Notes: generated from the sequence alone by a model not told the origin. 64,000 nt of DNA from Nocardioides alkalitolerans DSM 16699 (GCF_000426525.1 NZ_AUFN01000016.1:103964-167963), one strand, 5' to 3'; positions 25,686 to 35,324 are shown, numbered from the stretch's first letter. Numbers and translations: made by a program.

Positions 25686-26561
25686 ATGACCGAGTTTCGT
25701 CCCCGCCGCTCGGTGCTCTACATGCCGAGCTCGAACGCGAAGGCGCTCGAGAAGGCCAAGACCCTTCCCGTGGACGGCATAATCTTCGACCTCGAGGACG
25801 CCGTCGCACCCGAAGCCAAGACCACCGCCCGGGCGTCGGCCGCGGCTGCGGTGCGCTCCGGCGAGTATGGTCGCCGTGAACTGGCGATCCGGCTGAACGG
25901 CATCGGTACGCAGTGGCACGACGACGACCTGGTCGCGGCCTGCCAGGCCGGGCCGGACGCGATCGTCGTACCCAAGGTAGACAGCGCGGAAGAGGTCCGC
26001 GGCCTGGTCGCGGCAATGGAGGCCGCCGGCGCCCCCGAGCACACCCGGCTGTGGGCGATGATCGAGACGCCGGTGGCCGTCCTCGACGTGCGCTCGATCG
26101 CCCGTGCTTCAGCGCGGCTGGCCGTGCTAGTACTCGGTACCAACGATCTCGTCAAGGAGCTGTACGCCGAGCACGTGCCCGGCCGCGCGCCGATCCTGCC
26201 GTCGCTGCACCTCGCCTTGCTTGCCGCCCGGGCCGCGGGCATCTCGATCATCGACGGCGTCTACAACGACGTGAAGGACACCGAAGGCTTCATCGCCGAA
26301 TGCCGTCAGGGCCGTGACATGGGCTTCGACGGCAAGACCCTCATCCATCCCGGCCAGGTCGAGGGCGCCAACGCCGCGTTCGCGCCCTCCGCGCATGCGG
26401 TCGAGGAAGCTCTTGGCCTCATCCAGGTCTGGGAGGACGCTCATGCGGCGGACGCCGGCTCCGGCGTCGTCACCTTCAACGGCCGGATGGTCGAGAACCT
26501 GCATGTCGAGTCGGCCCGGCGGACGCTCGACGTTCATGCAGCGATCCAGGGCCTCGCGTGA
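25686..26561 (+). CDS. CitE-like CoA ester lyase (HpcH/HpaI family)
   Basis: A 291-aa TIM-barrel lyase. RRSVLYMPSSNAKALEKA at the N-terminus, IIFDLEDAVAPEAK with the Mg-binding acidic residues, LAIRLNGIGTQWHDDD, DAIVVPKVDS and WAMIETPVAVLD are the signatures of the CitE family, which cleaves malyl-, citramalyl- or citryl-CoA-type esters. GGAGG lies 6 bp before ATG 25686. Without citrate lyase partners it is most likely an independent beta-hydroxyacyl-CoA lyase that could release acetyl-CoA plus a keto acid at the end of the pathway. Confidence 0.9.
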   Translation: MTEFRPRRSVLYMPSSNAKALEKAKTLPVDGIIFDLEDAVAPEAKTTARASAAAAVRSGEYGRRELAIRLNGIGTQWHDDDLVAACQAGPDAIVVPKVDSAEEVRGLVAAMEAAGAPEHTRLWAMIETPVAVLDVRSIARASARLAVLVLGTNDLVKELYAEHVPGRAPILPSLHLALLAARAAGISIIDGVYNDVKDTEGFIAECRQGRDMGFDGKTLIHPGQVEGANAAFAPSAHAVEEALGLIQVWEDAHAADAGSGVVTFNGRMVENLHVESARRTLDVHAAIQGLA

Positions 26562-26929
26562 GGCTTCGGGGTGTGGATGCCTCGCAGTCGACGGGCTACC
26601 GTTTCAGCGTCCCCCGACCTGGGTCGGCTCGAGCGGCAGGCTCACAGAACTGGCCCGCCTGATCGGGGCCGACAGGGCTCGGTCCAGGTAGATGGTGGCC
26701 GGGTCCTGAGCCGTTCGCGCTGGCACCAGGGGCTCGCCCCCTCGCCTTTCACGACCCGACTCGAGGCGGTCGGGCTGGGAGTGAGTCGTCACACACTGTC
26801 GCTGAGCCCTTCGGGCGCTCGCTCCAACCCGAGCGCACCATGGCACGCAGCGCTCGACTGGGTCCCGTCCGTTGGCCCCGCGCCGCATATCCAAGCTGTA
26901 GTCAGGACGCTGAGGAACGGGTCGCTCCT

Positions 26930-27330
26930 TCGAACGTAGGCCCGGGCGTAACCGTTGTGCTGCGATCAGGAGCTCGTCGGTAGCGGTGACGAGGGCCTGG
27001 CAAGCGACGGCTAGGGGGAGGACTCCTCCGAGAGGGCAAGGCGCAGCGGCTCAGCAAGCCGTCGAAGGCCGTCACGTACTCCGCGAGTGCGACCAACCAC
27101 TGCTGCTAGGCCCGACCCGAGTTGTCCGATTCCGCCCTGATGACCTCCAGGCGCTCGACCAGCTCGTCGTAGCGGGCCTGGAGCAAAGCAGAAACGAGTG
27201 CCTGGCGACTGGGGAAGTGCCGATAGAGGTGCCTGGTCCGACGCCGGCTCGCTTGACGATTGCCTCCAGCGAGCCGCCTACGCCCCTCTGGCGAAGTAGT
27301 CCTCGGCGACCTCGAGGATGGGGAAGCGAT
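26930..27330 (-). pseudogene. Degraded TetR regulator gene
   Basis: Pieces of one TetR protein lie in order in different reverse frames: RFPILEVAEDYFARG, GVGGSLEAIVKRAGVGPGT, LYRHFPSRQALVSALLQARYDELV, then an in-frame TAG at 27106-27108, QQWLVALAEYVTAFDGL, and LAVACQALVTATDELLIAAQR. Each piece aligns with the intact TetR at 36.0-36.7 kb (ILEVAEQFFGEQGVDG, LGPGTLYRHFPTREALLVALLEARWNEL, LEALHEFVTAFDGL). At least three frameshifts plus one stop break it. It is divergent from the monooxygenase at 27.7 kb, as its intact copy is from a truncated one. Confidence 0.85.
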
Positions 27331-27450
27331 TGGTGCCCCGCCAACACGCTGACGCGGCGTTCCGGCCTCCGCGGTGCTCACGGTCGGATCTTTTTTCCAG
27401 ACGCGGGCGAGGCACATCCTCCGAAGCAGCAAGTGGCTGGGTGGTCAAGC

Positions 27451-27518
27451 GGAGGCTGCCTCCTTGCGAAACGGAATGTATGTCCGTAATCTTTCCAAGC
27501 GAGGTGGAGGCTACCTCC
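27451..27518. promoter_or_regulatory. Three 13-bp palindromic operator-like sites
   Basis: GGAGGCTGCCTCC at 27451, GGAATGTATGTCC at 27473 and GGAGGCTACCTCC at 27506 fit GGA-N3-T(A/G)-N2-TCC. The middle site extends to the perfect repeat ACGGA-7-TCCGT. They lie between the TetR pseudogene and the monooxygenase gene, and two similar sites lie at the homologous place at 36.7 kb. Confidence 0.6.
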
Positions 27519-27731
27519 GTTTCACTGGTCAGCACGACTTGCCGTCGCTGAGCGCTCGACGACAAGCACCACCGCGTTTGCTGGCCGATCCCCGGCAGCA
27601 ACCGTTCGTCGGCGTCGCGCGCGGCGGCCGAGTCGCCGACATCCGTGCCACGGCGACGATTCCGCCTCGCGGGTGCCCTCGTCGCCGGCGAGGGGGGGCC
27701 ATCACTGGATCGACGAAAGGACATCAAGGAT

Positions 27732-29072
27732 ATGAACGAGAACTCGTTCCTGCTGGGAGCGGTTCTGGGGCAGATGCACGGCAACCACCCGGGAGCCTGG
27801 CGGATGCCTGGTGCTGACCCGAACGCCTACACCGATGTGACCCCCTTGATACGCGCCGCTCAGGCCGCCGAACGCGGCGGGTTGGACTACGTGTTCCTCC
27901 CCGACCGGGTCTTTATCTGGGGCGACCTCGAATCCGGACCGCCCATCGTGACGATGGAGCCGACGTTGACCTTGGCCGCGATTGCTCCTGCGACGCGACG
28001 GATCGGCTTGGTCACCACCATGTCGACGTCGTTCGTCGAGCCGTACACCCTCGCCCGTCAGCTCCGGGCGCTGGACGTCATGAGTCACGGACGCGCGGGA
28101 TGGCAGGCCATCCCCAGCTACGAGCCGGAGGCCTTCGCCAACTACGGACGCCCGGTTCCCTCGCGTAGCGACAAGTACGAGCGCTTCAACGAGGCCATCC
28201 ACATCACCCAGGCCCTGTGGGGAAGTTGGGACAGAGCCGCCGGCACTCCCGACAAGGCCACCGGACGGTTCGCCGACACCTCGAAGATCCGGCCCATCGA
28301 CCTGCGGGGGCGTCACGTCGCTTCACGTGGCCCCCTGCAGATCGCGCCGTCCGAGCAGGGCCAGCCGGTGATCTTCATGCCCTTCGCCAGCGGCCTCGGG
28401 GTGCAGGCAGCTAGCAGGTACGCCAACGGCATCATCGCCCAGGCCTCCTCGCTGGAAGAGTCCAAGGCTCAGCGCGACATCATGCGATCGATGACGGTCG
28501 AAGCCGGCCGCGACGCAGACGAGGTGAAGTTCCTGTCCTTCTTCGCCCTCACGGTCGGCCCCACCCTGCAGGAGGCAGTCGAACGACGCATGGTGCTCGA
28601 GGAAGCTGCCGGCATCGAGCAGCGGCTCGCTCACCTGTCCGCCGTCCTCGGTGTGCGCCTGGACCCGGCTGATCGGGACAAGCCCCTCAGCAGCGCTCAG
28701 CTCGGGTCACTGCGCCCCCACCCCGGAGTTGCCCAGGCGGCCCGCGCCCTCGACCTCGCCCGCGAAGGCCGGACGCCGCACGAGATCCTCGGACACGGGG
28801 TCCTCGACCAAGCCACGTCACTGGTAGGAACCGCCGAGCAGATCGCCGACACCCTGCAGGAATGGGTAGAAGCCGGTGCCGCCGACGGCTTCACCGTCGT
28901 CATCGACGATCTGCACGACGGCATGGACGCTTTCGTGGACCAGGTGGTCCCCGTCCTGCGTCGGCGCGGCCTGCGCCCTGACGACTACACCGGCGCGACC
29001 CTGCGCGATCACCTGGGCCTCCCGGAGCAGATCGGCCTCGACCCGCGCCTCACCGTGGATGAGGGGGCGTGA
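27732..29072 (+). CDS. FMN-dependent monooxygenase, NtaA/SnaA/DszA type
   Basis: A 446-aa luciferase-like monooxygenase. NENSFLLGAVLGQMHGNHPGAWRMPGADPN and FVEPYTLARQLRALDVMSHGRAGWQAIPSYEPEAFANYG are typical of the large NtaA/DszA-type subfamily. These use reduced FMN from a separate flavin reductase to oxidise sulfur, nitrogen or ring-ketone compounds. The flavin reductase is the next gene, 4 bp away, so it is a two-component oxygenase. ATG 27732 starts at the conserved N-terminus with AAAGGA 10 bp upstream. A truncated paralogue lies at 36.8-37.1 kb. Confidence 0.88.
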   Translation: MNENSFLLGAVLGQMHGNHPGAWRMPGADPNAYTDVTPLIRAAQAAERGGLDYVFLPDRVFIWGDLESGPPIVTMEPTLTLAAIAPATRRIGLVTTMSTSFVEPYTLARQLRALDVMSHGRAGWQAIPSYEPEAFANYGRPVPSRSDKYERFNEAIHITQALWGSWDRAAGTPDKATGRFADTSKIRPIDLRGRHVASRGPLQIAPSEQGQPVIFMPFASGLGVQAASRYANGIIAQASSLEESKAQRDIMRSMTVEAGRDADEVKFLSFFALTVGPTLQEAVERRMVLEEAAGIEQRLAHLSAVLGVRLDPADRDKPLSSAQLGSLRPHPGVAQAARALDLAREGRTPHEILGHGVLDQATSLVGTAEQIADTLQEWVEAGAADGFTVVIDDLHDGMDAFVDQVVPVLRRRGLRPDDYTGATLRDHLGLPEQIGLDPRLTVDEGA

Positions 29073-29076
29073 CCCG

Positions 29077-29685
29077 ATGCGAACAGCGAACGAGGAACAG
29101 CGGACTCCAGCAGACCCCGCCGTGCATCACGGCTCGGTGACCGCGCAAGAACTGCGGCACGTCCTCGCTGGTGTCCCGACCGGAATTGTCGTCGTTGCTG
29201 CCGAGGTCGACGACCGCATCGTCGGCCTCTCAGCGAACTCCTTCACCTCGATCTCCATGGAGCCGCCTCTGGTGTCCATCTCGTTCGGCCACACCTCCAC
29301 CACGTGGCCACTCTTACGGCGCGCCACCCGCTGGGGCATCAGCGTCCTGGGAGAAGGTCAAGCCGACGTTCTCGCCCAGCTGAGGCAGCCGGCCCACGAG
29401 CGGTTCGACAACCTCGACATGGAGGTCCGATCTGGAGCAGCTTGGATCAACGGCGCCCTGGCCACACTCACCACCGAGACCGAGGCCGAGATCGAGGCAG
29501 GCGACCACGTCCTCACCCTCCTACGGGTAATCGACCTCGCTCGCGACACCGGACAGCGGCCACTGATCTACTTCGGCAGCGACACGCACCGCATTGCGCA
29601 CCGCACCTCAGCCGATGTCGCACAAGAAGCCGGTTCTGCCGGGGGCGACGAGAGGGGCGGTCGCCCCAGGAGGCGGTGCGCATGA
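29077..29685 (+). CDS. Flavin reductase family protein
   Basis: A 202-aa flavin reductase-like protein. LRHVLAGVPTGIVVVAAEVDDRIVGLSANSFTSISMEPPLVSISFGHTSTT carries the conserved S/T-rich FMN loop; GDHVLTLLRVIDL and RPLIYFGSDTHRI complete the split-barrel fold. It should reduce FMN with NAD(P)H for the monooxygenase encoded immediately upstream. A charged tail rich in Gly/Arg follows the fold. Confidence 0.9.
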   Translation: MRTANEEQRTPADPAVHHGSVTAQELRHVLAGVPTGIVVVAAEVDDRIVGLSANSFTSISMEPPLVSISFGHTSTTWPLLRRATRWGISVLGEGQADVLAQLRQPAHERFDNLDMEVRSGAAWINGALATLTTETEAEIEAGDHVLTLLRVIDLARDTGQRPLIYFGSDTHRIAHRTSADVAQEAGSAGGDERGGRPRRRCA

Positions 29686-30156
29686 CGTGCCCGATGTCCT
29701 GGTCGAACACTGGCCGGCCGGCGCCGAACGCGACGGTGCCGCCCTCCCGCCCCGTCTCCGTCATGGTCCTCGACACATGGCGCTCTCGCTGGGGTCGTGG
29801 CGCCGTTGATCGCCTCGGATTTCGGCAGTCTCGGTTGCTCGGAGTCGGGGACACGGATCGTGCAGGCCTGGACCCCAGCAGCCGTCAGCAGCGTGGCCGC
29901 CTGCCCGTCGCCGCACGCCACGTGGCCGCCGCGACCCAGGGGGAGGGCGACGGTGGCCGGCCCCTCTGTCTCCTGCGACGCGACCATGTCGGCCCCACGG
30001 CGGGTCATGCCGATCCGTCGTTCATCCAGCGTCGGCAAGCGCGGGCCGTTGCCCTCGTGGACCAATCATTGTTTGCTGCGGGGCGAGACCGCGAGGGACG
30101 CCCTCCTGGCAAGATGACACCAGCTGCGGAGTGAGCGGCGCGAAGGTGGGACCGTG
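29686..30156. other. 471-bp intergenic stretch, no gene recognised
   Basis: A reverse open frame (to 30065) and forward frames cross this region, but none shows a family motif or ribosome-binding site. It may be decayed coding sequence or untranslated DNA before the next luciferase-like gene. Confidence 0.5.
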
Positions 30157-31164
30157 ATGACCTTGTCGGGTGCTCGTGTCGGGTTCGCCGCGATGCTGGA
30201 GCAGCTCGCACCCTCGCGGGCGGTGGCGCTGGCGGAGCGCGCGGAGGGCGCAGGCTTCCGGGGCACGATGGCGAGCGATCACTTCCAACCGTGGCTGCCG
30301 CGGCAGGCCAACGCGTCGTTCGTCTGGAACGTGCTCTCCGCGGTGGGGGTGCGCACCACCGGTGACCTCGGTCCTGGGGCGTTGACACCGACCTTCCGGT
30401 GGCACCCTGCCATGGTCGCGCAGGCTTCAGCGACGCTGGCGGCGATGTATCCCGGTCGCCACTGGCTGGGGCTCGGCTCGGGGGATGCGATCAGTGAACA
30501 CGTCACCGGCGAGTACTGGCCCGAGCCCCATGAACGCATCAGCCGGTTGTTCGAGGCGATCGAGCTGATCAAGAAGTTGTTCGCTGCGTCGGCTGCAGGT
30601 CGGGACGTGCGGCACCGCGGCCAGTACTTCAAGATGGAGTCAACCCGTCTGTGGACCATGCCCGCGAAGCCGCCGCCGATCCTGGTGGCGACCTCCGGGC
30701 CCGTCACCGCTCATCGAGCCGGCAAGACCGTGGACGGCCTGATAACGATGAACGCGCCGATCGAGCGGCTCGCCCTTCTGCTCGACCGCTTCAACGCCGG
30801 CGTCAGGGAGTCCGGAAGGCGGTTGGAGGACGCGGACCGCATCCTCCAGCTCCACCTGAGCTGGGCCGCGACGGACGAGGAGGCGGTGGCAAATGCGGTG
30901 CGCGAGTGGCCAAACGGGGCGATCGGGCCCGTGAAGAGCGACGTGCGGTCGCCGTTCGAGTTCGCTCAGATGGGCCGTCTCGTCGGTCCCGACTCGTTCG
31001 AGGGACGGGTCTCGATTTCGGCCGACCCCGAGGTGCACCGGCGCGTCATCCAGCGGTGTCTCGACGTGGGTTTCGACCGCGTCTACCTGCACAACGTGGG
31101 CCCCAATCAGGAGGAGTGGATCGACGTGTTCGGCCGAGACGTGCTGCCCGGTCTCACGGGCTGA
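30157..31164 (+). CDS. F420-dependent dehydrogenase-like protein (LLM class, Fgd-like)
   Basis: A 335-aa luciferase-like protein close in layout to F420-dependent glucose-6-phosphate dehydrogenase: RVGFAAMLEQLAPSRAVALAERAEGAGFRGTMASDHFQPW, then PGRHWLGLGSGDAISEHVTGEYWPE and HRGQYFKMESTRLWTMP. Such proteins reduce F420 by oxidising an alcohol or hemiacetal carbon. GTG 30154 and ATG 30157 are adjacent; GGTGG spacing favours 30157. An FbiC-like gene, needed for F420 synthesis or a derivative, lies downstream. The true substrate need not be glucose 6-phosphate. Confidence 0.85.
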   Translation: MTLSGARVGFAAMLEQLAPSRAVALAERAEGAGFRGTMASDHFQPWLPRQANASFVWNVLSAVGVRTTGDLGPGALTPTFRWHPAMVAQASATLAAMYPGRHWLGLGSGDAISEHVTGEYWPEPHERISRLFEAIELIKKLFAASAAGRDVRHRGQYFKMESTRLWTMPAKPPPILVATSGPVTAHRAGKTVDGLITMNAPIERLALLLDRFNAGVRESGRRLEDADRILQLHLSWAATDEEAVANAVREWPNGAIGPVKSDVRSPFEFAQMGRLVGPDSFEGRVSISADPEVHRRVIQRCLDVGFDRVYLHNVGPNQEEWIDVFGRDVLPGLTG

Positions 31165-31166
31165 AG

Positions 31167-31192
31167 CCCCCCCCCCCCCCCCGCCCCCCCCC
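31167..31192. repeat. Long poly-C tract
   Basis: Sixteen C, one G, then nine C, starting 3 bp after the preceding stop codon. Such a run is rare and slip-prone, and its length in the assembly may not be exact. Confidence 0.9.
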
Positions 31193-31350
31193 GCGCGCCG
31201 GCGGTCCCATCCGGTGACCCGGACAACACGGAGCGACGGACGGTAGTACGGTGGTGCTGACCGTCGGCCTCGTGTGGCCGGTCACACGTCCGCTGCTGTG
31301 CGGGCGGGGTCGTTCCTCGCATCGATGTGCTCGTCACTGGAGGTACGGCC

Positions 31351-33585
31351 ATGCCCACAGCAGTCTCCGCTCGCCCCCGCGATCTCACGCTGGACGAGGT
31401 GGTGACGTCCTTGTCCGCAGCGGGATCCGATCTGACGGCTCTAATGGCGCGCGCGGCTGCGGCGAGGGACGAAGCACTTCGGCGGATGGGGCGGCCGGGA
31501 GTGATCACGTGGTCCCGCAAGGTGTTCGTCCCGGTCACCACCTTGTGTCGAGACCGGTGCCACTACTGCGTCTTCGTCGACACGCCGGCCAAGCTGGAGC
31601 GCAAGGGCGTGCCCGCTTACCTGACCGAGGATCGTGTCCTCGCGATCGCTCGGCAGGGCGCGGCGCTGGGATGCAAGGAGGCGCTGCTGACGCTGGGGGA
31701 CCGCCCCGAGGACCGCTGGCCACTGGCTCGACGGTGGCTTGACGACCACGGCTTCGCCTCCACCCTGGACTACGTGGCCCACCTGGCGCGGCGGATCACT
31801 GCCGAGACGGGTCTCCTGGCGCACCACAACCCTGGCGTGATGTCGGCTGACGAGCTGGCGATGCTGCGTTCCACCGCGCCGTCGATGGGGATGATGCTGG
31901 AGACCACCTCGGCTCGAGTCTTCGAGGAGCCGGGCGGTGCCCACTTCGGCTCGCCCGACAAGGATCCGCGGGTGCGGCTGGCGGTCCTCGAGGACGCCGG
32001 ACGTGCGCGGGTCCCGTTCACGACTGGCATCCTGGTCGGCATCGGCGAGACCGTCACCGAGCGGGCTGAGTCCCTGCTCGCGCTGCGCGACGTGCATCGA
32101 CGCCACGGCCACCTCCAAGAGGTGATCGTCCAGAACTTCCGGGCCAAGCCTGCAACGGCGATGCAGGGCGCGCTGGATGCTGACACCGAGGGATACCTCG
32201 CCGCCGTCGCGACCGCACGGCTCGTCCTGGACCACGACGTCCGGCTGCAGGCGCCACCGAACCTCTCCGACCCCGACGACCTGGGCCGGCTCATCGCAGC
32301 AGGCATCGACGACTGGGGCGGCGTGAGCCCGTTGACGGCCGACCACGTCAACCCCGAGCGGCCATGGCCCCAGGTCGAGGCGCTGGCACGGACGACGGCC
32401 GAGCACGGCTTCGCGATGCGGGAGCGGTTGACCGTGCACCCGCCGTACGTCGCGGACCCCGGGCGCTGGCTCGCGCCCGCTCTCCGACGTCCCGTCCTCG
32501 ACGTAGCCGGGGCCGACGGGCTCGCAGCCGACGGACTGGTCATCAACGGGCCAGCCCGTCACGGCGTGCCGCCGCGGGCGCGCAGCGCCACGGCCCGCGA
32601 CCTGGTCGAGCGGGCGGCGCAGGAGCCGGGCACGCTCGACGTCGACGACCTCTCCTCGCTCCTCGATCTCGACGGCGATGACCTCGATCGGCTCTGCGAG
32701 GCCGCGGACGAGCTGCGTCGTTCGGTGGTCGGCGCCACGATCACGCTCGTGGTCAACCGCAACCTGGGCAGTGACGTGATGACGGACCCGGCGATCGTCG
32801 CGGCCGTCGCGGCGGACGCCTGGAACCTCGGGGCCTCGGAGCTGTGCATCCAAGGCGTCGCCGACCGGGCGGCGCCGATCGACGTCTACGAGCAGGTGAC
32901 GCGAGCAGTCAAGGAGGGTGCCCCTGACATCCACCTCCATGCGTTCCGTCCCGCAGACGTGGTCGACGGCGCACACCGCACCGGCCGGACCTTGCGGGAG
33001 CAGCTCGAGGCACTGCGCGAGGCGGGCGTCGACACGGTTCCGGGAACCGGAGTGAAGCTGCTCGACGAGTCGGTACGACGACGCGCCTTCCCCAGCGACC
33101 TTCCTGTCGAGGTGTGGACCGCGTCGATCACCGCGGCGCACGCCGTGGGGCTCCGCTCGACCAGTGTGATGTTCTACGGACACGGCGAGACCGCGCGAGA
33201 GCGGGCCTCGCACCTGCTCCGGCTGCGGGAGCTGCAGGCCGTCACCCGTGGATTCACGGAGATCGTGCCCATGGCAATGCCGGGCGCCGGGGCGCGGGAC
33301 CACCGCGTCGTGCACGCGGTCGCCCGGATCGCGCTCCACGGCTCCGTTCCTCACGTGCAGGCGGCTTGGACGCGCCTGGGGGCCGCAGACCTGCTCGCGG
33401 TCCTGCGGGGTGGGGCGGACGACCTCGGAGGCACGCTCCTGGACGGCCGGGTCAGGCCGGACGCGGGAGCCGAGAACGGGCGGCAGCTGAGCGTGGACGC
33501 CGCCCGCGGGCTCGCGCGTCAGCTGGGGCGGCAGCTCCGGTTGCGGAGCACGACCTATGCCGACGCGCCGAGGCCTGCCCGATGA
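31351..33585 (+). CDS. fbiC: FbiC-like (CofG-CofH) protein with a defective CofH half
   Basis: A 744-aa homologue of FbiC, the fused radical-SAM FO synthase of F420 biosynthesis (usually about 850 residues). The CofG half keeps SRKVFVPVTTLCRDRCHYCVFV, with the cluster cysteines C66, C70 and C73. In the CofH half, VVNRN at residues 467-471 is followed directly by LGSDVMTDPAIV. The expected CxxxCxxC block (NxCxxxCxFCAF in the family) is missing, though GASELCIQG, the HAFRP segment and MFYGHGET remain. Full FO synthesis from this protein alone is therefore unlikely. ATG 31351 has TGGAGG upstream; the stop overlaps the next gene. Confidence 0.85.
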   Translation: MPTAVSARPRDLTLDEVVTSLSAAGSDLTALMARAAAARDEALRRMGRPGVITWSRKVFVPVTTLCRDRCHYCVFVDTPAKLERKGVPAYLTEDRVLAIARQGAALGCKEALLTLGDRPEDRWPLARRWLDDHGFASTLDYVAHLARRITAETGLLAHHNPGVMSADELAMLRSTAPSMGMMLETTSARVFEEPGGAHFGSPDKDPRVRLAVLEDAGRARVPFTTGILVGIGETVTERAESLLALRDVHRRHGHLQEVIVQNFRAKPATAMQGALDADTEGYLAAVATARLVLDHDVRLQAPPNLSDPDDLGRLIAAGIDDWGGVSPLTADHVNPERPWPQVEALARTTAEHGFAMRERLTVHPPYVADPGRWLAPALRRPVLDVAGADGLAADGLVINGPARHGVPPRARSATARDLVERAAQEPGTLDVDDLSSLLDLDGDDLDRLCEAADELRRSVVGATITLVVNRNLGSDVMTDPAIVAAVAADAWNLGASELCIQGVADRAAPIDVYEQVTRAVKEGAPDIHLHAFRPADVVDGAHRTGRTLREQLEALREAGVDTVPGTGVKLLDESVRRRAFPSDLPVEVWTASITAAHAVGLRSTSVMFYGHGETARERASHLLRLRELQAVTRGFTEIVPMAMPGAGARDHRVVHAVARIALHGSVPHVQAAWTRLGAADLLAVLRGGADDLGGTLLDGRVRPDAGAENGRQLSVDAARGLARQLGRQLRLRSTTYADAPRPAR

Positions 33586-35027
33586 GGACGGACGTGCGGG
33601 TCGCCATCATCGGAGCAGGCTTCGCCGGCATCGGTGCCGCGCTGCGCCTGCGAGAGGCCGGGATCGACTCGGTCGCCGTGCTCGAGCGCAGTGATCGAGT
33701 CGGGGGGACCTGGCGCGACAACCGATACCCGGGCGTGGCCTGTGACATCCCGGCACACCTCTACTGCTTCTCGTTCCTGCCCAACTCGGGCTTCACCCGT
33801 CGCTTTGCTGCGGGGGACGAGATTCAGGAGTACCTCGAACGTGCGGCCGACCCGATCCGTGACGTGCTGCAGCTGGGGACCGAGGTCGTGGACGTCAGCT
33901 GGGACGAGTGGGGAGCCCGGTGGTCGGTGGCGACCGACCGCGGAACCGTCACGGCCGCGGCGGTTGTTCTTGCGTGTGGCCGGCTGACCGAGCCGCGGTT
34001 GCCGGAGGTACCCGGGAAGTTCGGCGGGCCCGTCGTCCACTCGGCCCGGTGGGACGAGGCGCTCGACCTCACCGGTCGACGGGTCGCGCTGGTCGGCTCG
34101 GGGGCCTCGGCCGTGCAGCTGCTCCCGCACGTCGCCGATCAAGCCTCGTCGGTCGTGGTCCTGCAGCGCAGCGCACCGTGGGTGCTTCCGCGCGGCGACC
34201 GCGCTCACGACGAGGTACAGCGGCGCAGGTGGGCCGAGCGTCCAGAACTCCTCGCCCGGCTCCGTGCCGAGCTGTTCGAGGAGGCGGAGGCCGGGCACGC
34301 CGCCCGCGTCGGCGACACCGTTGCACGTGCCGAGCTGTGCGCACGGGCGCAGCGTCACCGGCGGGACCAGGTCGAGGACGAACGGTTGCGCCGTCTGCTA
34401 ACGCCCGACCACGAGATCGGGTGCAAGCGGGTGCTCTTCTCGGACGACTATTACCCGGCGTTGAGTCGGCCCAACGTGCGCCTGGCAGCGGCGGCACTGG
34501 CGGGGTACGAGCGCGACGCGGTCCTCGACGGCAACGGGTCGCGGCACGAGGTCGACACCGTTCTCCTCGCCACCGGTTTCGAAGCGGCGCGCCAGCCTTA
34601 CGCGCGGCTGGTGCGCGGTCGCGGGGGCGTCAGCCTGGAGCGCCGGTGGGCTGACGGGATGCAGGCCTACGGGTCCATAGCCGTTCACGGGTTCCCGAAC
34701 CTCTTCGTGCTGGACGGGCCCAACGCGAGTCTCGGACACAACTCCGCGGTCATCATGATCGAGGCTCAGATCAACCACGTGGTCGGCGCGCTGGGTGAGG
34801 TAGGGCCTGGAGGTCTCATCGAGGTCGATGTCGAAGCCGAGCGTCGTTATGCAGAGGAGATGGCGCGCCGCAGCGTGCAGACCGTCTGGACCTCGGGCTG
34901 CAGCAGCTGGTACCTCGACCCCGGTTCGGGGCGGCAGGTCATGCTGTGGCCCGGCACAGCCACGGAGTACGTCGAGCGCTTCGGCCACTTCGACGCCGCG
35001 GCCTACGCGCTGGTGGCCCATACTTGA
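33582..35027 (+). CDS. Flavin-containing (Baeyer-Villiger-type) monooxygenase
   Basis: A 481-aa class B flavoprotein monooxygenase. IGAGFAGIGAALRLREAG binds FAD, GGTWRDNRYPGVACDIPAHLYCFSF is typical of Baeyer-Villiger enzymes, and the fingerprint FxGxxxHxxxW is complete at about F147-W157. VALVGSGASAVQL binds NADPH, and LATGFEA and DGPNASLGHNSAVIMIEAQ follow. It would insert oxygen into a ketone to give an ester or lactone. ATG 33582 overlaps the FbiC-like stop (ATGA), tying the two genes together in expression. Confidence 0.92.
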   Translation: MRTDVRVAIIGAGFAGIGAALRLREAGIDSVAVLERSDRVGGTWRDNRYPGVACDIPAHLYCFSFLPNSGFTRRFAAGDEIQEYLERAADPIRDVLQLGTEVVDVSWDEWGARWSVATDRGTVTAAAVVLACGRLTEPRLPEVPGKFGGPVVHSARWDEALDLTGRRVALVGSGASAVQLLPHVADQASSVVVLQRSAPWVLPRGDRAHDEVQRRRWAERPELLARLRAELFEEAEAGHAARVGDTVARAELCARAQRHRRDQVEDERLRRLLTPDHEIGCKRVLFSDDYYPALSRPNVRLAAAALAGYERDAVLDGNGSRHEVDTVLLATGFEAARQPYARLVRGRGGVSLERRWADGMQAYGSIAVHGFPNLFVLDGPNASLGHNSAVIMIEAQINHVVGALGEVGPGGLIEVDVEAERRYAEEMARRSVQTVWTSGCSSWYLDPGSGRQVMLWPGTATEYVERFGHFDAAAYALVAHT

Positions 35028-35324
35028 GTGGTCGGTCACCAGCCCGATAAAGCCAGCCGCGGTGGGCAAGTCGCGGCTCGTGGTGCCGGGCGTGGACCAC
35101 CGCCGCCTGGTGCGAGCCATCGCGCTCGACACCATCGATGCGGTCGTGCTCTGTCCGCCGGCGCTCGCGTGCTCATTGCGCTCACAACTTCCAGTCCGAG
35201 CCCGGAGGACTGACACGCGAGATCCACCACGGCCAAGCCTTCTCGTGCTAGCCGTCCTTTGGCCGGTTGTGGGTGCGGGGTGCGTCGTAGTTCTCCTCGT
35301 GTGGTCGACCCCGCGAAGGTGGTC

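Noticed and set aside
29568..30065. 165-codon reverse frame after the flavin reductase
   Set aside because: It overlaps the flavin reductase 3' end and lacks family motifs; I could not support it as a gene.
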